Part shown: piece by piece, positions 1-8,966 of the stretch
Numbering within the stretch: position 1 is the first letter of the stretch
Layout of the letters: each line of letters starts with the position of its first letter
DNA from: BAIKAL-G1 sp943370385
Lineage (GTDB): Bacteria; Cyanobacteriota; Cyanobacteriia; PCC-6307; Cyanobiaceae
NCBI GenBank assembly: GCA_943370385.1
Contig: CALRQT020000005.1
Coordinates: 1-64,000, forward strand
Direction of reading: 5' to 3'
Length of the DNA stretch: 64,000 nt
Translations under genes and position numbers: made by a program
The notes under the pieces: model-generated
Database searches by the model: none
Told to the model about the DNA's origin: nothing
What the model saw: only the letters and a program-made list of their open reading frames with translations

Positions 1-1
1 T

Positions 2-484
2 GGTGGTGGCTTTTCCGGTGAGATCGGCGCCGGCTATGACTTTGGCCCCGTGCGCACGGAGCTGACCTATGCCTACACAGGGGCAACCTTAAACTCGTTA
101 ACACTAACGGCCTTAGGGGCTAGTGGCAGTGCAACCATCAACAATGGCAACGTAAGCACCAATTCAGTCTTGGTGAGTGCCTACGTTGATATTCCAACCA
201 AAAGCAAGTTCACGCCCTATGTTGGCGGTGGCCTGGGCTACACGAATGTGGGTTGGGGTGCCTATTCGGCTTCTGCCTTTGGTGCCACGTTGACGCAGCA
301 ATCAGGCAGCCAAGGGGTCTTGGGCTACCAAGCCAAGCTCGGGGTGTCCTATCAAGCCAGTGCCAAAGCGGATGTGTTTGTGGAAGGCACCTACCAAGGC
401 AGCAGCGGCTTCTCGGTGGATACTGTCAATTACGACTCCCTTAGTGCCTTTGGGGCTCGGCTTGGGGCTCGTTATCGGTTCTGA
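2..484 (+). CDS. Outer-membrane beta-barrel protein (5' truncated)
   Basis: The reading frame is open from the first complete codon of the window, so the gene begins upstream and only its C-terminal ~160 residues are seen. The fragment alternates short hydrophobic strands with Gly/Ser/Asn-rich turns and ends in GARYRF, with the terminal phenylalanine typical of proteins inserted by the BAM machinery. This pattern fits the OmpA-like/porin-type small beta-barrels (PF13505-like) and a place in the outer membrane. The GTG at 50 is probably internal, because the upstream codons read as the same barrel pattern. Substrate or function cannot be told. It is separated by 142 bp from the DISARM operon and is probably the left flank of the island. 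Confidence 0.7.
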   Translation, partial: GGGFSGEIGAGYDFGPVRTELTYAYTGATLNSLTLTALGASGSATINNGNVSTNSVLVSAYVDIPTKSKFTPYVGGGLGYTNVGWGAYSASAFGATLTQQSGSQGVLGYQAKLGVSYQASAKADVFVEGTYQGSSGFSVDTVNYDSLSAFGARLGARYRF

Positions 485-626
485 GGGCTGGGAATGAACA
501 GGGCGGGCTATGGGCTGGGACCGGCTTCAGGGGCGTGCGGAGCGCTGACGCCAGCTGGCTTTCGGGCCAGACTGCATTAGTTCCTCTGCCCGGCTTCGGC
601 TGTATCAAAGTGGCTGGTATCGAGAC

Positions 627-3600
627 GTGTCTGACAACTACGCGCTGATGCCAGCCACCCTGTCCACTCCTGGTCTGGATCCAAGCGCGGGCTGCGTCGT
701 CCAGTGCCGCAGCCACCGTTGGCTTGTGGAGGAGGTCGAAGCGCCGGAGCTGGTGGGGGGCGACACGGTGGTGCGGATGGCCTGTCTGGACGACGACGCC
801 AACGGCCAGAAGCTTGAGGTGTTTTGGGAGCGGGAGGTGGATGCCCAGGTGTTGGGCGAAACCACCTGGGACACGGTGGGGCAACGGGGTTTCGACGATC
901 CGCAGGTGTTCGGCAGCTACCTCAACACCCTGCGCTGGAACTGTGTGACCAGCACCGACCCGGGACTGTTCCAGTCGCCCTTGCGGGCCGGGATCGACGT
1001 GAAGCCCTACCAGTTAGAACCGCTGCGGAAGGCCCTGCGCATGCCGCGGGTGAGCCTGTTCATCGCCGATGACGTGGGCCTGGGCAAGACGATCGAAGCC
1101 GGCCTGATCATGCGGGAGCTGCTCCTGCGCCAGAAGGTTCACCGGGTGGTGGTGGTGGCGCCTCCGTCGGTGGTGCTGCAGTGGAAGGGGGAAATGGAGA
1201 GCCGGTTTGGTTTGAGCTTTGTCGTGATGGACCGCCAGTACATCACGGAGATGCGGCGGCAGCGGGGCTGGGGGATCAACCCCTGGGCGACCCACACCCG
1301 CTTCATCATCAGCCAGGCGCTGATACGCGATGAGGCCTACGCCGGCCCGCTGCGCGATTGGCTGGGGGATGAGGGCAAGCAGGCCCTGCTCATCCTCGAT
1401 GAGGCCCACAATGCCGCTCCGGCCAGCGGCTCGAAGTTCGCCATTGATTCCAAGCTCACCAGAGCGATCCGCGATTTGGCCGGACGCTTTGAGCACAAGC
1501 TCTTTCTCTCCGCCACACCCCATAACGGCCACAGCAACAGCTTTTCTGCCCTGCTCGAGATCCTCGATCCCACCCGCTTCTGCCGCGGGGTGGCCGTGCG
1601 CAAACAGGACCTGGAGGACGTGATGGTGCGCCGGCTCAAGGAAGACCTGCGCCAGATCGGCGTGGAGCTGCCCGAGCGGCTGGTGGTGCCGGAAGTGATC
1701 GATGGGCTGCCGGCGGATACCCCGGAGATCAAGCTGGCCGAGCTGCTCAGCCGCTACCGGGAGCTGCGCAACCAGCGCCTGGCTAGTGCCGGCAAGCGTG
1801 AGCGGGCGGCCGAGAACCTGGTGATCTCAAATTTGCAGAAGCGGCTGCTGAGCTCCATTGCCGGCTTTGATCGCACCTTGAGGGTGCACATGAACACCCT
1901 CGAAAAACGCGCCTCCAAAGCCGGCAGGCAGCGGGAGGTGCGGCTCGAAACCCTCGACCTGCTCCAGGGCGCCATCGACGGCGATGACGATCGCGCCGCT
2001 GGCGATGAGGAGGACCTGCTGCAGGAGGCCGATGCCCAGCATGAGGCGGCCCTGCGCTCTTCGCTGGAGGCCAGCGAGGAGGAATGGACCCTGCTGCGAA
2101 CGATGCGGGATATCGCCGAGGGGGCCCGCTACCAGCCCGATAGCCGGGTGCATCGCCTGGAGGAGCTGATTCGCCAGCACCTCTGCCCCCGCCTGGGACA
2201 GGAGGGCGCTGAATGGGCCGACGAACGCCTGTTGATCTTCACCGAATACGCCGACACCAAGGACTGGTTGGAGCGGCGCGTGCGCGAGTTGATCACAGGC
2301 AGCGACCAGGCCCAATCGCGCATCGCTACCTTCCATGGCGGCATCGGCGACGAGAAGCGCGAGGCGATTAAGCGCAGCTTCAACAGTCCGCCGGCGGATG
2401 ATCCGCTGCGAATCCTGATCGCCACCGATGCGGCGCGGGAGGGGGTGAACCTGCAGAACCACTGCAAACGGCTGGTGCATTTCGACGTGCCTTGGAACCC
2501 GGGCCGGATGGAGCAGCGCAATGGCCGGATTGATCGCACCCTGCAGCGATCCCCGCAGGTGTACTGCCACTACTTCGTGCTGCCCCAGCGGCCGGAAGAC
2601 ACCGTGCTCGACACGGTGGTGCGCAAGACCGATCAGATCCGCCGGGAACTGGGCTGCCTACCGCCGGTGGTGATCCGCAAACTCAATGACCTGCTAGCCA
2701 AGGGCATCAACCCCACGGCACTGGCGCGCACCATCGCCGACATCAAGGGGATGGATCAGGAGGACGACCTACGCCTCACCCGCGCCCTGCTCGATGAGGA
2801 ACTGGAGGGCAGCCGCGACCGCAAAGAGGACCTTCAAAAGCAGGTGAGCACGTTGGAGGGGTATCTGGAGCGGTCAACCAAGTGGTTGAACTTCAGCCGC
2901 GCCCAGTTCCGCCATGCCCTCAACACCAGCCTGCAGTTGATCGGGGGGAGGAACAACCTTGGGCGCCCTGGCAACCAGGCACTGGCCTTGATTCCGCGCG
3001 ATGCGGCCCAAGCAGCGCAGGATCCAGATCGGGCGATCTGGGAGTTTCCCAGCGCCGACGCATTGCCCGGGGGACAGGCAGCATGGGGCGATGTGCTCGA
3101 TGCCCTGCGGCCACCACGCCAACCCGGCCAGAAGCTGTGGCAGTGGCGCCAGGAGACCCAGCTGCAGCCGGTGGTGTTCCAGGACCCGCAGGAGGTGAAC
3201 GCCGATCGAGTGCACCTGCACCTAGAGCATCCGCTGGTGATGCGACTGCTCAACCGCTTCTTGATGCGCGGCTTCCAAAGTGATGCCCTCAGCCACGCCG
3301 CGGTGCTGGGTACGGCCGACGACACGGCCAAGCTGATTGTGCTGGCGCGCCTTTCACTCTACGGCCATGGCGCTTCACGGCTGCACGATGAGGTATTGGC
3401 GGTGGTGGCCGAATGGGATCCGGCCGATCCCAGCCGGCGCTTGCGCAAGCTCACTGGCGAAAAGGGAGCCAGGGCGATGACGGAGTTGAAGGACTCCCTC
3501 CAGCAGCAACTGGTGGCCCCCCAGTCGGTGGAGGCCGGGTTGCAGGAGCACCTGGGCACTGATGTGGCCCAACTGCGCGAGGCCCTCGATCGGGTGGTTG

Positions 3601-3941
3601 AGGAGCGCCGCCAGGACGCCAGCCAAAAGCTGGCCAAACGGGCCGATGAAGAGGTGGCTCGTTTTGTAAAGGTGCTGGAGGAGCAACGCAAGCGGATTAC
3701 CAGCACCCGCAGCCGCACCAACGAAAACCTCGACCAGCTGCTGCTCGATCTCGGCGGGATCAAGGAGGAACGGCGCCAGCTGGAAGACAACCGCAAGTAT
3801 TGGGAGCAGCGGCTGCAAACTATTGATGTCGATCTAGCCCTAGAACCCGAAAGGATCCGGCGCACCTTCGCGCTGCAGACCCACCGGGTGGAGCCGGCCG
3901 GGGCGATTTATCTCTGGCCCAAGAAGGTTCCGTCAACATGA
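627..3941 (+). CDS. drmD: DISARM protein DrmD, SNF2-family helicase
   Basis: A 1104-residue SNF2-type DEAD/DEAH ATPase. The N-terminal RecA lobe carries the Walker A sequence DDVGLGKT (about residues 148-155), DEAH at 258-261 and SATPHNG at about 295-301. The second lobe carries ATDAAREG (about 599) and QRNGRIDR (about 630). A long charged coiled-coil-rich C-terminal third follows. Size, motif order and a neighbouring giant adenine methylase match DrmD, the helicase that marks class 1 DISARM. The start is GTG at 627, since the next candidate ATG (648) would remove only a few residues. The stop overlaps the next gene as ATGA, so the operon is translationally coupled. Its exact biochemical role in DISARM is not settled; it is inferred to act with drmMI, drmA, drmB and drmC encoded here. 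Confidence 0.88.
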   Translation: MSDNYALMPATLSTPGLDPSAGCVVQCRSHRWLVEEVEAPELVGGDTVVRMACLDDDANGQKLEVFWEREVDAQVLGETTWDTVGQRGFDDPQVFGSYLNTLRWNCVTSTDPGLFQSPLRAGIDVKPYQLEPLRKALRMPRVSLFIADDVGLGKTIEAGLIMRELLLRQKVHRVVVVAPPSVVLQWKGEMESRFGLSFVVMDRQYITEMRRQRGWGINPWATHTRFIISQALIRDEAYAGPLRDWLGDEGKQALLILDEAHNAAPASGSKFAIDSKLTRAIRDLAGRFEHKLFLSATPHNGHSNSFSALLEILDPTRFCRGVAVRKQDLEDVMVRRLKEDLRQIGVELPERLVVPEVIDGLPADTPEIKLAELLSRYRELRNQRLASAGKRERAAENLVISNLQKRLLSSIAGFDRTLRVHMNTLEKRASKAGRQREVRLETLDLLQGAIDGDDDRAAGDEEDLLQEADAQHEAALRSSLEASEEEWTLLRTMRDIAEGARYQPDSRVHRLEELIRQHLCPRLGQEGAEWADERLLIFTEYADTKDWLERRVRELITGSDQAQSRIATFHGGIGDEKREAIKRSFNSPPADDPLRILIATDAAREGVNLQNHCKRLVHFDVPWNPGRMEQRNGRIDRTLQRSPQVYCHYFVLPQRPEDTVLDTVVRKTDQIRRELGCLPPVVIRKLNDLLAKGINPTALARTIADIKGMDQEDDLRLTRALLDEELEGSRDRKEDLQKQVSTLEGYLERSTKWLNFSRAQFRHALNTSLQLIGGRNNLGRPGNQALALIPRDAAQAAQDPDRAIWEFPSADALPGGQAAWGDVLDALRPPRQPGQKLWQWRQETQLQPVVFQDPQEVNADRVHLHLEHPLVMRLLNRFLMRGFQSDALSHAAVLGTADDTAKLIVLARLSLYGHGASRLHDEVLAVVAEWDPADPSRRLRKLTGEKGARAMTELKDSLQQQLVAPQSVEAGLQEHLGTDVAQLREALDRVVEERRQDASQKLAKRADEEVARFVKVLEEQRKRITSTRSRTNENLDQLLLDLGGIKEERRQLEDNRKYWEQRLQTIDVDLALEPERIRRTFALQTHRVEPAGAIYLWPKKVPST

Positions 3942-4288
3942 CAGACATGACCCTCCCCCCTCCGGCGAGTCGGGCGCCCCTGGTGACCCGCGAGGCCCTG
4001 CAGGCCTTCACCCAGCGCTTGGTGAAGCGCTTTGCGCCCGAGAAGGTGATCCTGTTCGGTTCCCTGGCCAGGGGTGAGAGCCGCTGGGATTCTGATGCCG
4101 ACATCCTGGTGGTGATGCCCTTTGAGGGCAGTTCCTTTGAACAGCGGCTGGAGATGCTCCAGGTGGGTGCACCGCAGTTCCCCGTGGACCTGTTGCTGTG
4201 CCGGCCAGAAGCGCTGCAGCAGCGATACGCCTGGGGTGATCCCTTCATCCGCGATGCGATCGATCATGGCGAGGTGCTCCATGGCTGA
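3938..4288 (+). CDS. MNT-type nucleotidyltransferase, antitoxin of a MNT-HEPN pair
   Basis: A 116-residue minimal nucleotidyltransferase. It contains GS (LFGSLARGE) followed at exactly the family spacing by DAD (SDADILVVM), giving GSX10DXD, the metal-binding catalytic motif of the pol-beta MNT fold; a further acidic residue lies in PVDLLLC. Known MNT antitoxins neutralise HEPN RNases, in some cases by AMPylating them. The ATG overlaps the drmD stop by four bases and the 3' end overlaps the HEPN gene by eight. The pair is therefore locked into the DISARM operon between drmD and drmMI, which is not a core DISARM position. Confidence 0.85.
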   Translation: MTDMTLPPPASRAPLVTREALQAFTQRLVKRFAPEKVILFGSLARGESRWDSDADILVVMPFEGSSFEQRLEMLQVGAPQFPVDLLLCRPEALQQRYAWGDPFIRDAIDHGEVLHG

Positions 4289-4694
4289 GCTCACGCCGCT
4301 GGTTGAGGCCTGGATCCGCTACGCGGAGGATGACTGGCAGGACAGTCAGATCCTGGCCGGGGCTGGGGGAAACAGGCGGAGTGTCTGTTTCCACGCTCAG
4401 CAATGCATTGAAAAACTGTTCAAAGCAGAACTGATGCGGCTGGGAATTGCAGTACCCAAAACCCACAGCCTGCGCGCCTTGTCCGCGTTGCTGAGCGAGG
4501 CGGACAGCACCTGGCTCGCCAACAGCACAAGCCTGGATCGACTGTCGCTGGCGGCCGTGGATCTTCGCTATCCCGACCCTGGAGAACCCGAACCCCAGAT
4601 GGACCAGGCGCAGCTGCTTGCGGGTGCCCTGGAGCTGCGGGAACAACTCCTGCAACGCCTGTTGAACACCGACGAGCAGGAGGCACGCCACTGA
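4281..4694 (+). CDS. HEPN-domain protein, probable RNase toxin
   Basis: A 137-residue all-helical protein with the PF05168-type HEPN signature FHAQQCIEKLFKA and a later KTHSL. The RX4H ribonuclease motif is present as R-SVCF-H (about residues 31-36). The tyrosine two residues after the histidine that is AMPylated in HepT-type toxins is replaced by glutamine, so the neutralising chemistry may differ from MntA/HepT. The ATG at 4281 is chosen because it lies just inside the MNT gene and gives the full HEPN domain; a longer in-frame start at 4122 would run through the MNT gene. The stop shares one base with the drmMI ATG. It may be an abortive-infection effector linked to DISARM or a hitch-hiking toxin-antitoxin module. 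Confidence 0.82.
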   Translation: MAELTPLVEAWIRYAEDDWQDSQILAGAGGNRRSVCFHAQQCIEKLFKAELMRLGIAVPKTHSLRALSALLSEADSTWLANSTSLDRLSLAAVDLRYPDPGEPEPQMDQAQLLAGALELREQLLQRLLNTDEQEARH

Positions 4695-7600
4695 TGGCTT
4701 ACGGCACCCCCAACCTGCACACCCACCAGCAATGGCTTGGCCTGGTCCAGCCCGTGGGCCTGGTGGTGGCCCCGGCGGTGCTCACCAAACTGGATCTGTT
4801 CCCCAACCAGCGCCCGGCCTACCTCTCGGCCCTCCAATTGCAGCTCGAAGCCCTGCTCGATGAGGTCGACGGGGCCAACGACCAACCCATCTCGGTGGTG
4901 GCCAGCTTCCAACAGTTGGCTAGGGACCTGCTCGCTTGGGGTGATGGTGATTTGGTGCCCGCCAGCGCCCTGGGGGCGGTGCCTGAGGTGGTGTTGAGCG
5001 AATACGGCGAAACCCTGCGGCCCAGCCATGGCGTGCCGAAATTTGAAGGCGAGGGCCTGCAGGCCCTGGTGCTTGATCTCACCCAGTGGCGTGATGCCAA
5101 CGGCACGCTGACCCCCCAGTGGGGCCTGGATTTCGACGCTCCCTGGAACCCTTCAGGCAACGGCTGGGATGCCACCCCCCAACAGCGCTTTGAACGGCTG
5201 CTGAAGGAAACGGAGCACCCGATCGGCATCCTGTTCAACGGAGCCGCCCTGCGGCTGGTGCATGCGCCGCGGGGTGAATCGAGCGGCCACATCACCATGC
5301 CGCTGGAGCCGATGGCGGAGGTGGCGGGCCGGCCGATGCTCGGCGCCCTGGAGCTCTTGCTGGGGGTGGACCGGCTCTTCGGCGGCAACCCGGAGCAGCG
5401 ATTGCCGGCCCTGCTGGCGGCCAGCCGCAAGAACCAGAACGAGGTGAGCACCCGCCTGGCCGAACAGGTGCTCGAAGCCCTTTGGGAATTGCTGCTGGGC
5501 TTTGATCAGGCCGAGCGGCTGGCGCAAGATTCCGGCCGCACAATCCTGGGTGATTTGGCCCAAAGCGAAGCAGGCCAGCAGCAGCTCTATGGCGGCCTGA
5601 TCACGGTGCTGCTGCGGCTGGTGTTCCTGCTTTATGCGGAAGACGAAGCCCTGATGCCCAGCGATTCCCTCTACGGGCAGCACTACAGCGTCAGCGCCCT
5701 GGCCGATCGCCTGCGCAACGAACGCTTTGAGCACCAAAGCGGCATGGCCGACCGCCGCGGCGCCTGGGCTTCCCTGCTCAGCCTGTTCCGGCTGGTGTAC
5801 GACGGCGGCGGATCCGATCCGGCCTACCTGCCGGCCCGCCACGGCGAGTTGTTCGACCCCGACGCCTATCCGTTCTTGGAGGGCCGCGAACCGGATAGCG
5901 ACTACACAGACGGCATCCTCACCAACCTGCCGGCCGTGAGCGATGACGTGGTGGAGAAGGTGCTGAGCCGGCTGCTGTGGCTGGCCGATGAGAACAAGGT
6001 GGCGCAACGGCTGAATTACCGCTCCCTCGATGTGGAGCAGATCGGCTCGGTGTACGAGGGGATCATGGGCTTTGGGGTGGAGCAGGCCCAGGGCGCCAGC
6101 GTGGGGATGACCTACCGGCCGCCGCGCCAGAAGATCTCGATCACGGTGGTGGTGGACGCCGAGCAGCTGCTGGCCCAAAACGGCAGCAAACGCGAGAAGT
6201 GGCTCGATGACCAGGCCGGTGTGGCGCTGAAACTGCCCGCCAAGGTGAAAAGTGCCCTCAAGGACGCCGGCACGATGGCCGAGCTGTGCGTGGCCCTCGA
6301 TAAGAAGCTCTCCCCCCACACGCCCCAGGGATTGCAACCGGGCTCCCTGATCCTGCAACCCACGGCCGAACGGCGCCGCAGCGGTAGCCATTACACGCCC
6401 CGGGCCCTCACCGAACCGATCGTGGCCGAGGCCTTCCGCCCCTGGCTGGAGCGCTGCAACCACCTCCCCACGGCCGAGCAGATCCTGGCCCTAAAGGTGT
6501 GCGACCCGGCCATGGGTTCGGGTGCCTTCCTGGTGGCGGTGTGCCGCTTTTTAGCGGGCTGGCTGGTGCAGGCCTGGGAACGGGAGGGCTACCCCGTTAG
6601 CTTCCGCCAGGAGTGGGATAAGGACAACGTCGCCCGCCGCCTGGTGGCCCAGCGCTGCCTCTATGGGGTGGATAAGAACCCGTTTGCGGTGAACCTGGCC
6701 AAGCTCTCGCTCTGGCTGGTGACCCTGAGCAAGGAACTGCCCTTCACCTTTGTGGATCACGCCCTCAAATGCGGCGATTCGCTGGTGGGCTGCGGCGTGC
6801 AGGAGATACAGAGCGCCATGAAGGAAGTGCAGCTCGGCTTCCTCAATGAGCAAAACCAGGTGTTTGCCCAGATGGGTGTGGCCCGGCGCGAGAGCTTCGG
6901 CGACGACAGCCTCAACGACGAGGGCTACGACCGCAAAAAGGTGCTGCTGCAGCAACAGATCAAAGCTAGCGATGGATTGCGCCAGGCCGGCGATCTGATG
7001 GTGGCGGCCTTCTTTGATGCAGCCAAAGCTAAGGACCGGGCCGATAAGCAGCAGGTTTATCTGGCCATGCTCAGTGGTGCGTTCAATGATGAAGGCTTGC
7101 AGGATTCAATTCAGGAGATCAGGGATCGGCTGGCCGCAGGCGATAAGGGCATCACCCCCTTCCATTGGGATCTGGAGTTTCCGGAGGTGTTCGGCGAAGG
7201 GCGGGGTGGGTTTGATGCCTTTGTGGGCAACCCACCCTTCGTCGGTGGCAAGCGCATCAGCGAGATCCAAGGAGATACCTACAACTCCTGGTTGGCAGAG
7301 CTGCATTCAGAAGCCAACAAGAATGCTGACCTTGTGGCCCACTTCTTCCGCCGCTGCTTCCAACTACTGCTGCCGGGTGGATCACTGGGCCTGATCGCCA
7401 CCAACACCATCGCCCAGGGCGATACGCGCAGCACAGGCCTGCGCTGGATCTGCCTGAATGGCGGCACGATCTATGCCGCACGCAAACGATACAAATGGCC
7501 CGGCGTGGCCGCTGTTGTTGTCAGCGTGGTGCACCTGTTCAAGGGGGCCTACGCCGGCGTGAAGCTGCTGGAGAAGCGGCCTGCAGGGCAGATAACGGCG

Positions 7601-8962
7601 TTTCTATTTGCCAACGGCGGCCACGACGATCCCAAGCAACTGGCGGCCAATGCCGGCAAGAGCTTCGTGGGTAGCTATGTGCTGGGGATGGGCTTCACCT
7701 TCGACAAAGGAGATGAGGCCGACGACGACACACCGGGCATCCCCTCGCCGATTGCCACGATGGAGCGGCTGATTGCTGAGAACCCGAAGAATGCCGAGGT
7801 GATCTTCCCATACATCGGCGGAGAGGAGGTGAACAGCAGCCCCAACCATGCCCATCACCGCTATGTGATCAATTTCGGGGAGCGGAGCGAGGAGGAATGC
7901 CGGAGGGAATGGCCTGAGATGATGGGTATTGTTGAGCGGAAGGTGAAACCCGAGCGAATCACCAAGGATGGCAAAAAGTATCCGCGCATGGTCTACGAGT
8001 GGTGGAAGTTCTGGAATGCGCGTCCTGCTCTGGATGCGGCGATTGCGGGGTGTGAGCGGGTATTGGCCATCTCAAGAGTTGGTAACTCTGTTTCTTATGC
8101 ATTCATGGCCCCGAGCTCTGTCTTTGCTGAGAGTATCGTTGTATTCCCCATGGGCGAAATGAGTTTTCTCTCAGTCCTTCAAGGTCGAATACACGAATGG
8201 TGGGCAAGGTTCTTGGCGTCGTCCATGAAAGATGACCTGCGCTACTCACCTTCCGACTGCTTTGAAACCTTTCCCTTCCCGGCCGCCATCCTCGATACCA
8301 CCAGCAGCAATCCCGCCCAGGAAGCCACCCGCCAGAGCCTTGAAGCCAGCGGCGAGCGCTACCACCAGTTCCGCGCCGAGCTGATGGTGAGCAATAACGA
8401 AGGCCTCACCAGCACCTACAACCGCTTTCACGATCCCGCCGGAACCAGCAGCGAACTCCTGGAGCTGCGCAGGCTCCACGGCGAGATGGATCAGGCGGTG
8501 CTGAACGCCTACGGCTGGATCGATGTGCCCAGCGCCTGCGGCTTCGGGCTCGATTATCTCGATCTCGAAGACGACGCCCAGCTTCCCGATGACCTCCAGG
8601 AGCGCATCGACAACGGCGAGCTGTTCTTCTGGGACGCCCATGACGCCCTCGATTTCCAGGGCCAGCTGCAGGCCTACGGCGCCATCACCGGCCGCCGCAA
8701 GCTGCCCTGGCGCTACCGCTGGCCCGATGCTGTGCGCGATGACGTGCTTGCCCGGCTGCTTGCCCTGAACGCCGAGCGCTATGCCGAGGAGGTCGCGCTG
8801 GGGTTGCATAGCAAGGGGGGGAAGAAGGGGGTCAAGGCGGCGGTAGGTGCTGGTGGAGCTAAACGCGGTAGAAAGCCAAAAATGCCAGCTCTCGAGCAGC
8901 CTGCCTTTCAATTAGAGCCCCAGCCTTATCAAATGGGCTTCGACCTCTCAGGGGGACGTTGA
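4694..8962 (+). CDS. drmMI: DISARM adenine-specific DNA methyltransferase DrmMI
   Basis: A 1422-residue class I SAM-dependent N6-adenine methyltransferase of the large type IIG/BREX-like architecture. The SAM-binding motif DPAMGSGAF lies at about residue 604 and the catalytic NPPF (FVGNPPFVGG) at about 846. A long N-terminal helical region of roughly 580 residues precedes them, and target-recognition and C-terminal regions follow. DrmMI marks host DNA so that the DISARM complex spares it; the modified sequence cannot be read from the protein. Length and neighbourhood (drmD upstream; drmA, drmB, drmC downstream) support the call over a stand-alone type IIG enzyme. No N-terminal nuclease PD-ExK pattern is evident. 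The C-terminal tail is basic (lysine-rich around 1370-1400). Confidence 0.88.
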   Translation: MAYGTPNLHTHQQWLGLVQPVGLVVAPAVLTKLDLFPNQRPAYLSALQLQLEALLDEVDGANDQPISVVASFQQLARDLLAWGDGDLVPASALGAVPEVVLSEYGETLRPSHGVPKFEGEGLQALVLDLTQWRDANGTLTPQWGLDFDAPWNPSGNGWDATPQQRFERLLKETEHPIGILFNGAALRLVHAPRGESSGHITMPLEPMAEVAGRPMLGALELLLGVDRLFGGNPEQRLPALLAASRKNQNEVSTRLAEQVLEALWELLLGFDQAERLAQDSGRTILGDLAQSEAGQQQLYGGLITVLLRLVFLLYAEDEALMPSDSLYGQHYSVSALADRLRNERFEHQSGMADRRGAWASLLSLFRLVYDGGGSDPAYLPARHGELFDPDAYPFLEGREPDSDYTDGILTNLPAVSDDVVEKVLSRLLWLADENKVAQRLNYRSLDVEQIGSVYEGIMGFGVEQAQGASVGMTYRPPRQKISITVVVDAEQLLAQNGSKREKWLDDQAGVALKLPAKVKSALKDAGTMAELCVALDKKLSPHTPQGLQPGSLILQPTAERRRSGSHYTPRALTEPIVAEAFRPWLERCNHLPTAEQILALKVCDPAMGSGAFLVAVCRFLAGWLVQAWEREGYPVSFRQEWDKDNVARRLVAQRCLYGVDKNPFAVNLAKLSLWLVTLSKELPFTFVDHALKCGDSLVGCGVQEIQSAMKEVQLGFLNEQNQVFAQMGVARRESFGDDSLNDEGYDRKKVLLQQQIKASDGLRQAGDLMVAAFFDAAKAKDRADKQQVYLAMLSGAFNDEGLQDSIQEIRDRLAAGDKGITPFHWDLEFPEVFGEGRGGFDAFVGNPPFVGGKRISEIQGDTYNSWLAELHSEANKNADLVAHFFRRCFQLLLPGGSLGLIATNTIAQGDTRSTGLRWICLNGGTIYAARKRYKWPGVAAVVVSVVHLFKGAYAGVKLLEKRPAGQITAFLFANGGHDDPKQLAANAGKSFVGSYVLGMGFTFDKGDEADDDTPGIPSPIATMERLIAENPKNAEVIFPYIGGEEVNSSPNHAHHRYVINFGERSEEECRREWPEMMGIVERKVKPERITKDGKKYPRMVYEWWKFWNARPALDAAIAGCERVLAISRVGNSVSYAFMAPSSVFAESIVVFPMGEMSFLSVLQGRIHEWWARFLASSMKDDLRYSPSDCFETFPFPAAILDTTSSNPAQEATRQSLEASGERYHQFRAELMVSNNEGLTSTYNRFHDPAGTSSELLELRRLHGEMDQAVLNAYGWIDVPSACGFGLDYLDLEDDAQLPDDLQERIDNGELFFWDAHDALDFQGQLQAYGAITGRRKLPWRYRWPDAVRDDVLARLLALNAERYAEEVALGLHSKGGKKGVKAAVGAGGAKRGRKPKMPALEQPAFQLEPQPYQMGFDLSGGR

Positions 8963-8966
8963 ATCG

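Noticed and set aside
441..884. Minus-strand frame spanning the outer-membrane gene end and the drmD start
   Set aside because: Low-complexity and covers two recognisable plus-strand genes.
1827..2570. A 247-residue minus-strand frame inside drmD
   Set aside because: Shadow of the helicase motifs on the plus strand; no family pattern.
5153..6463. A 436-residue minus-strand frame inside drmMI
   Set aside because: Antisense shadow of a GC-rich gene; composition is His/Gln/Gly/Leu-rich without any motif, and the plus-strand frame has clear methylase motifs.
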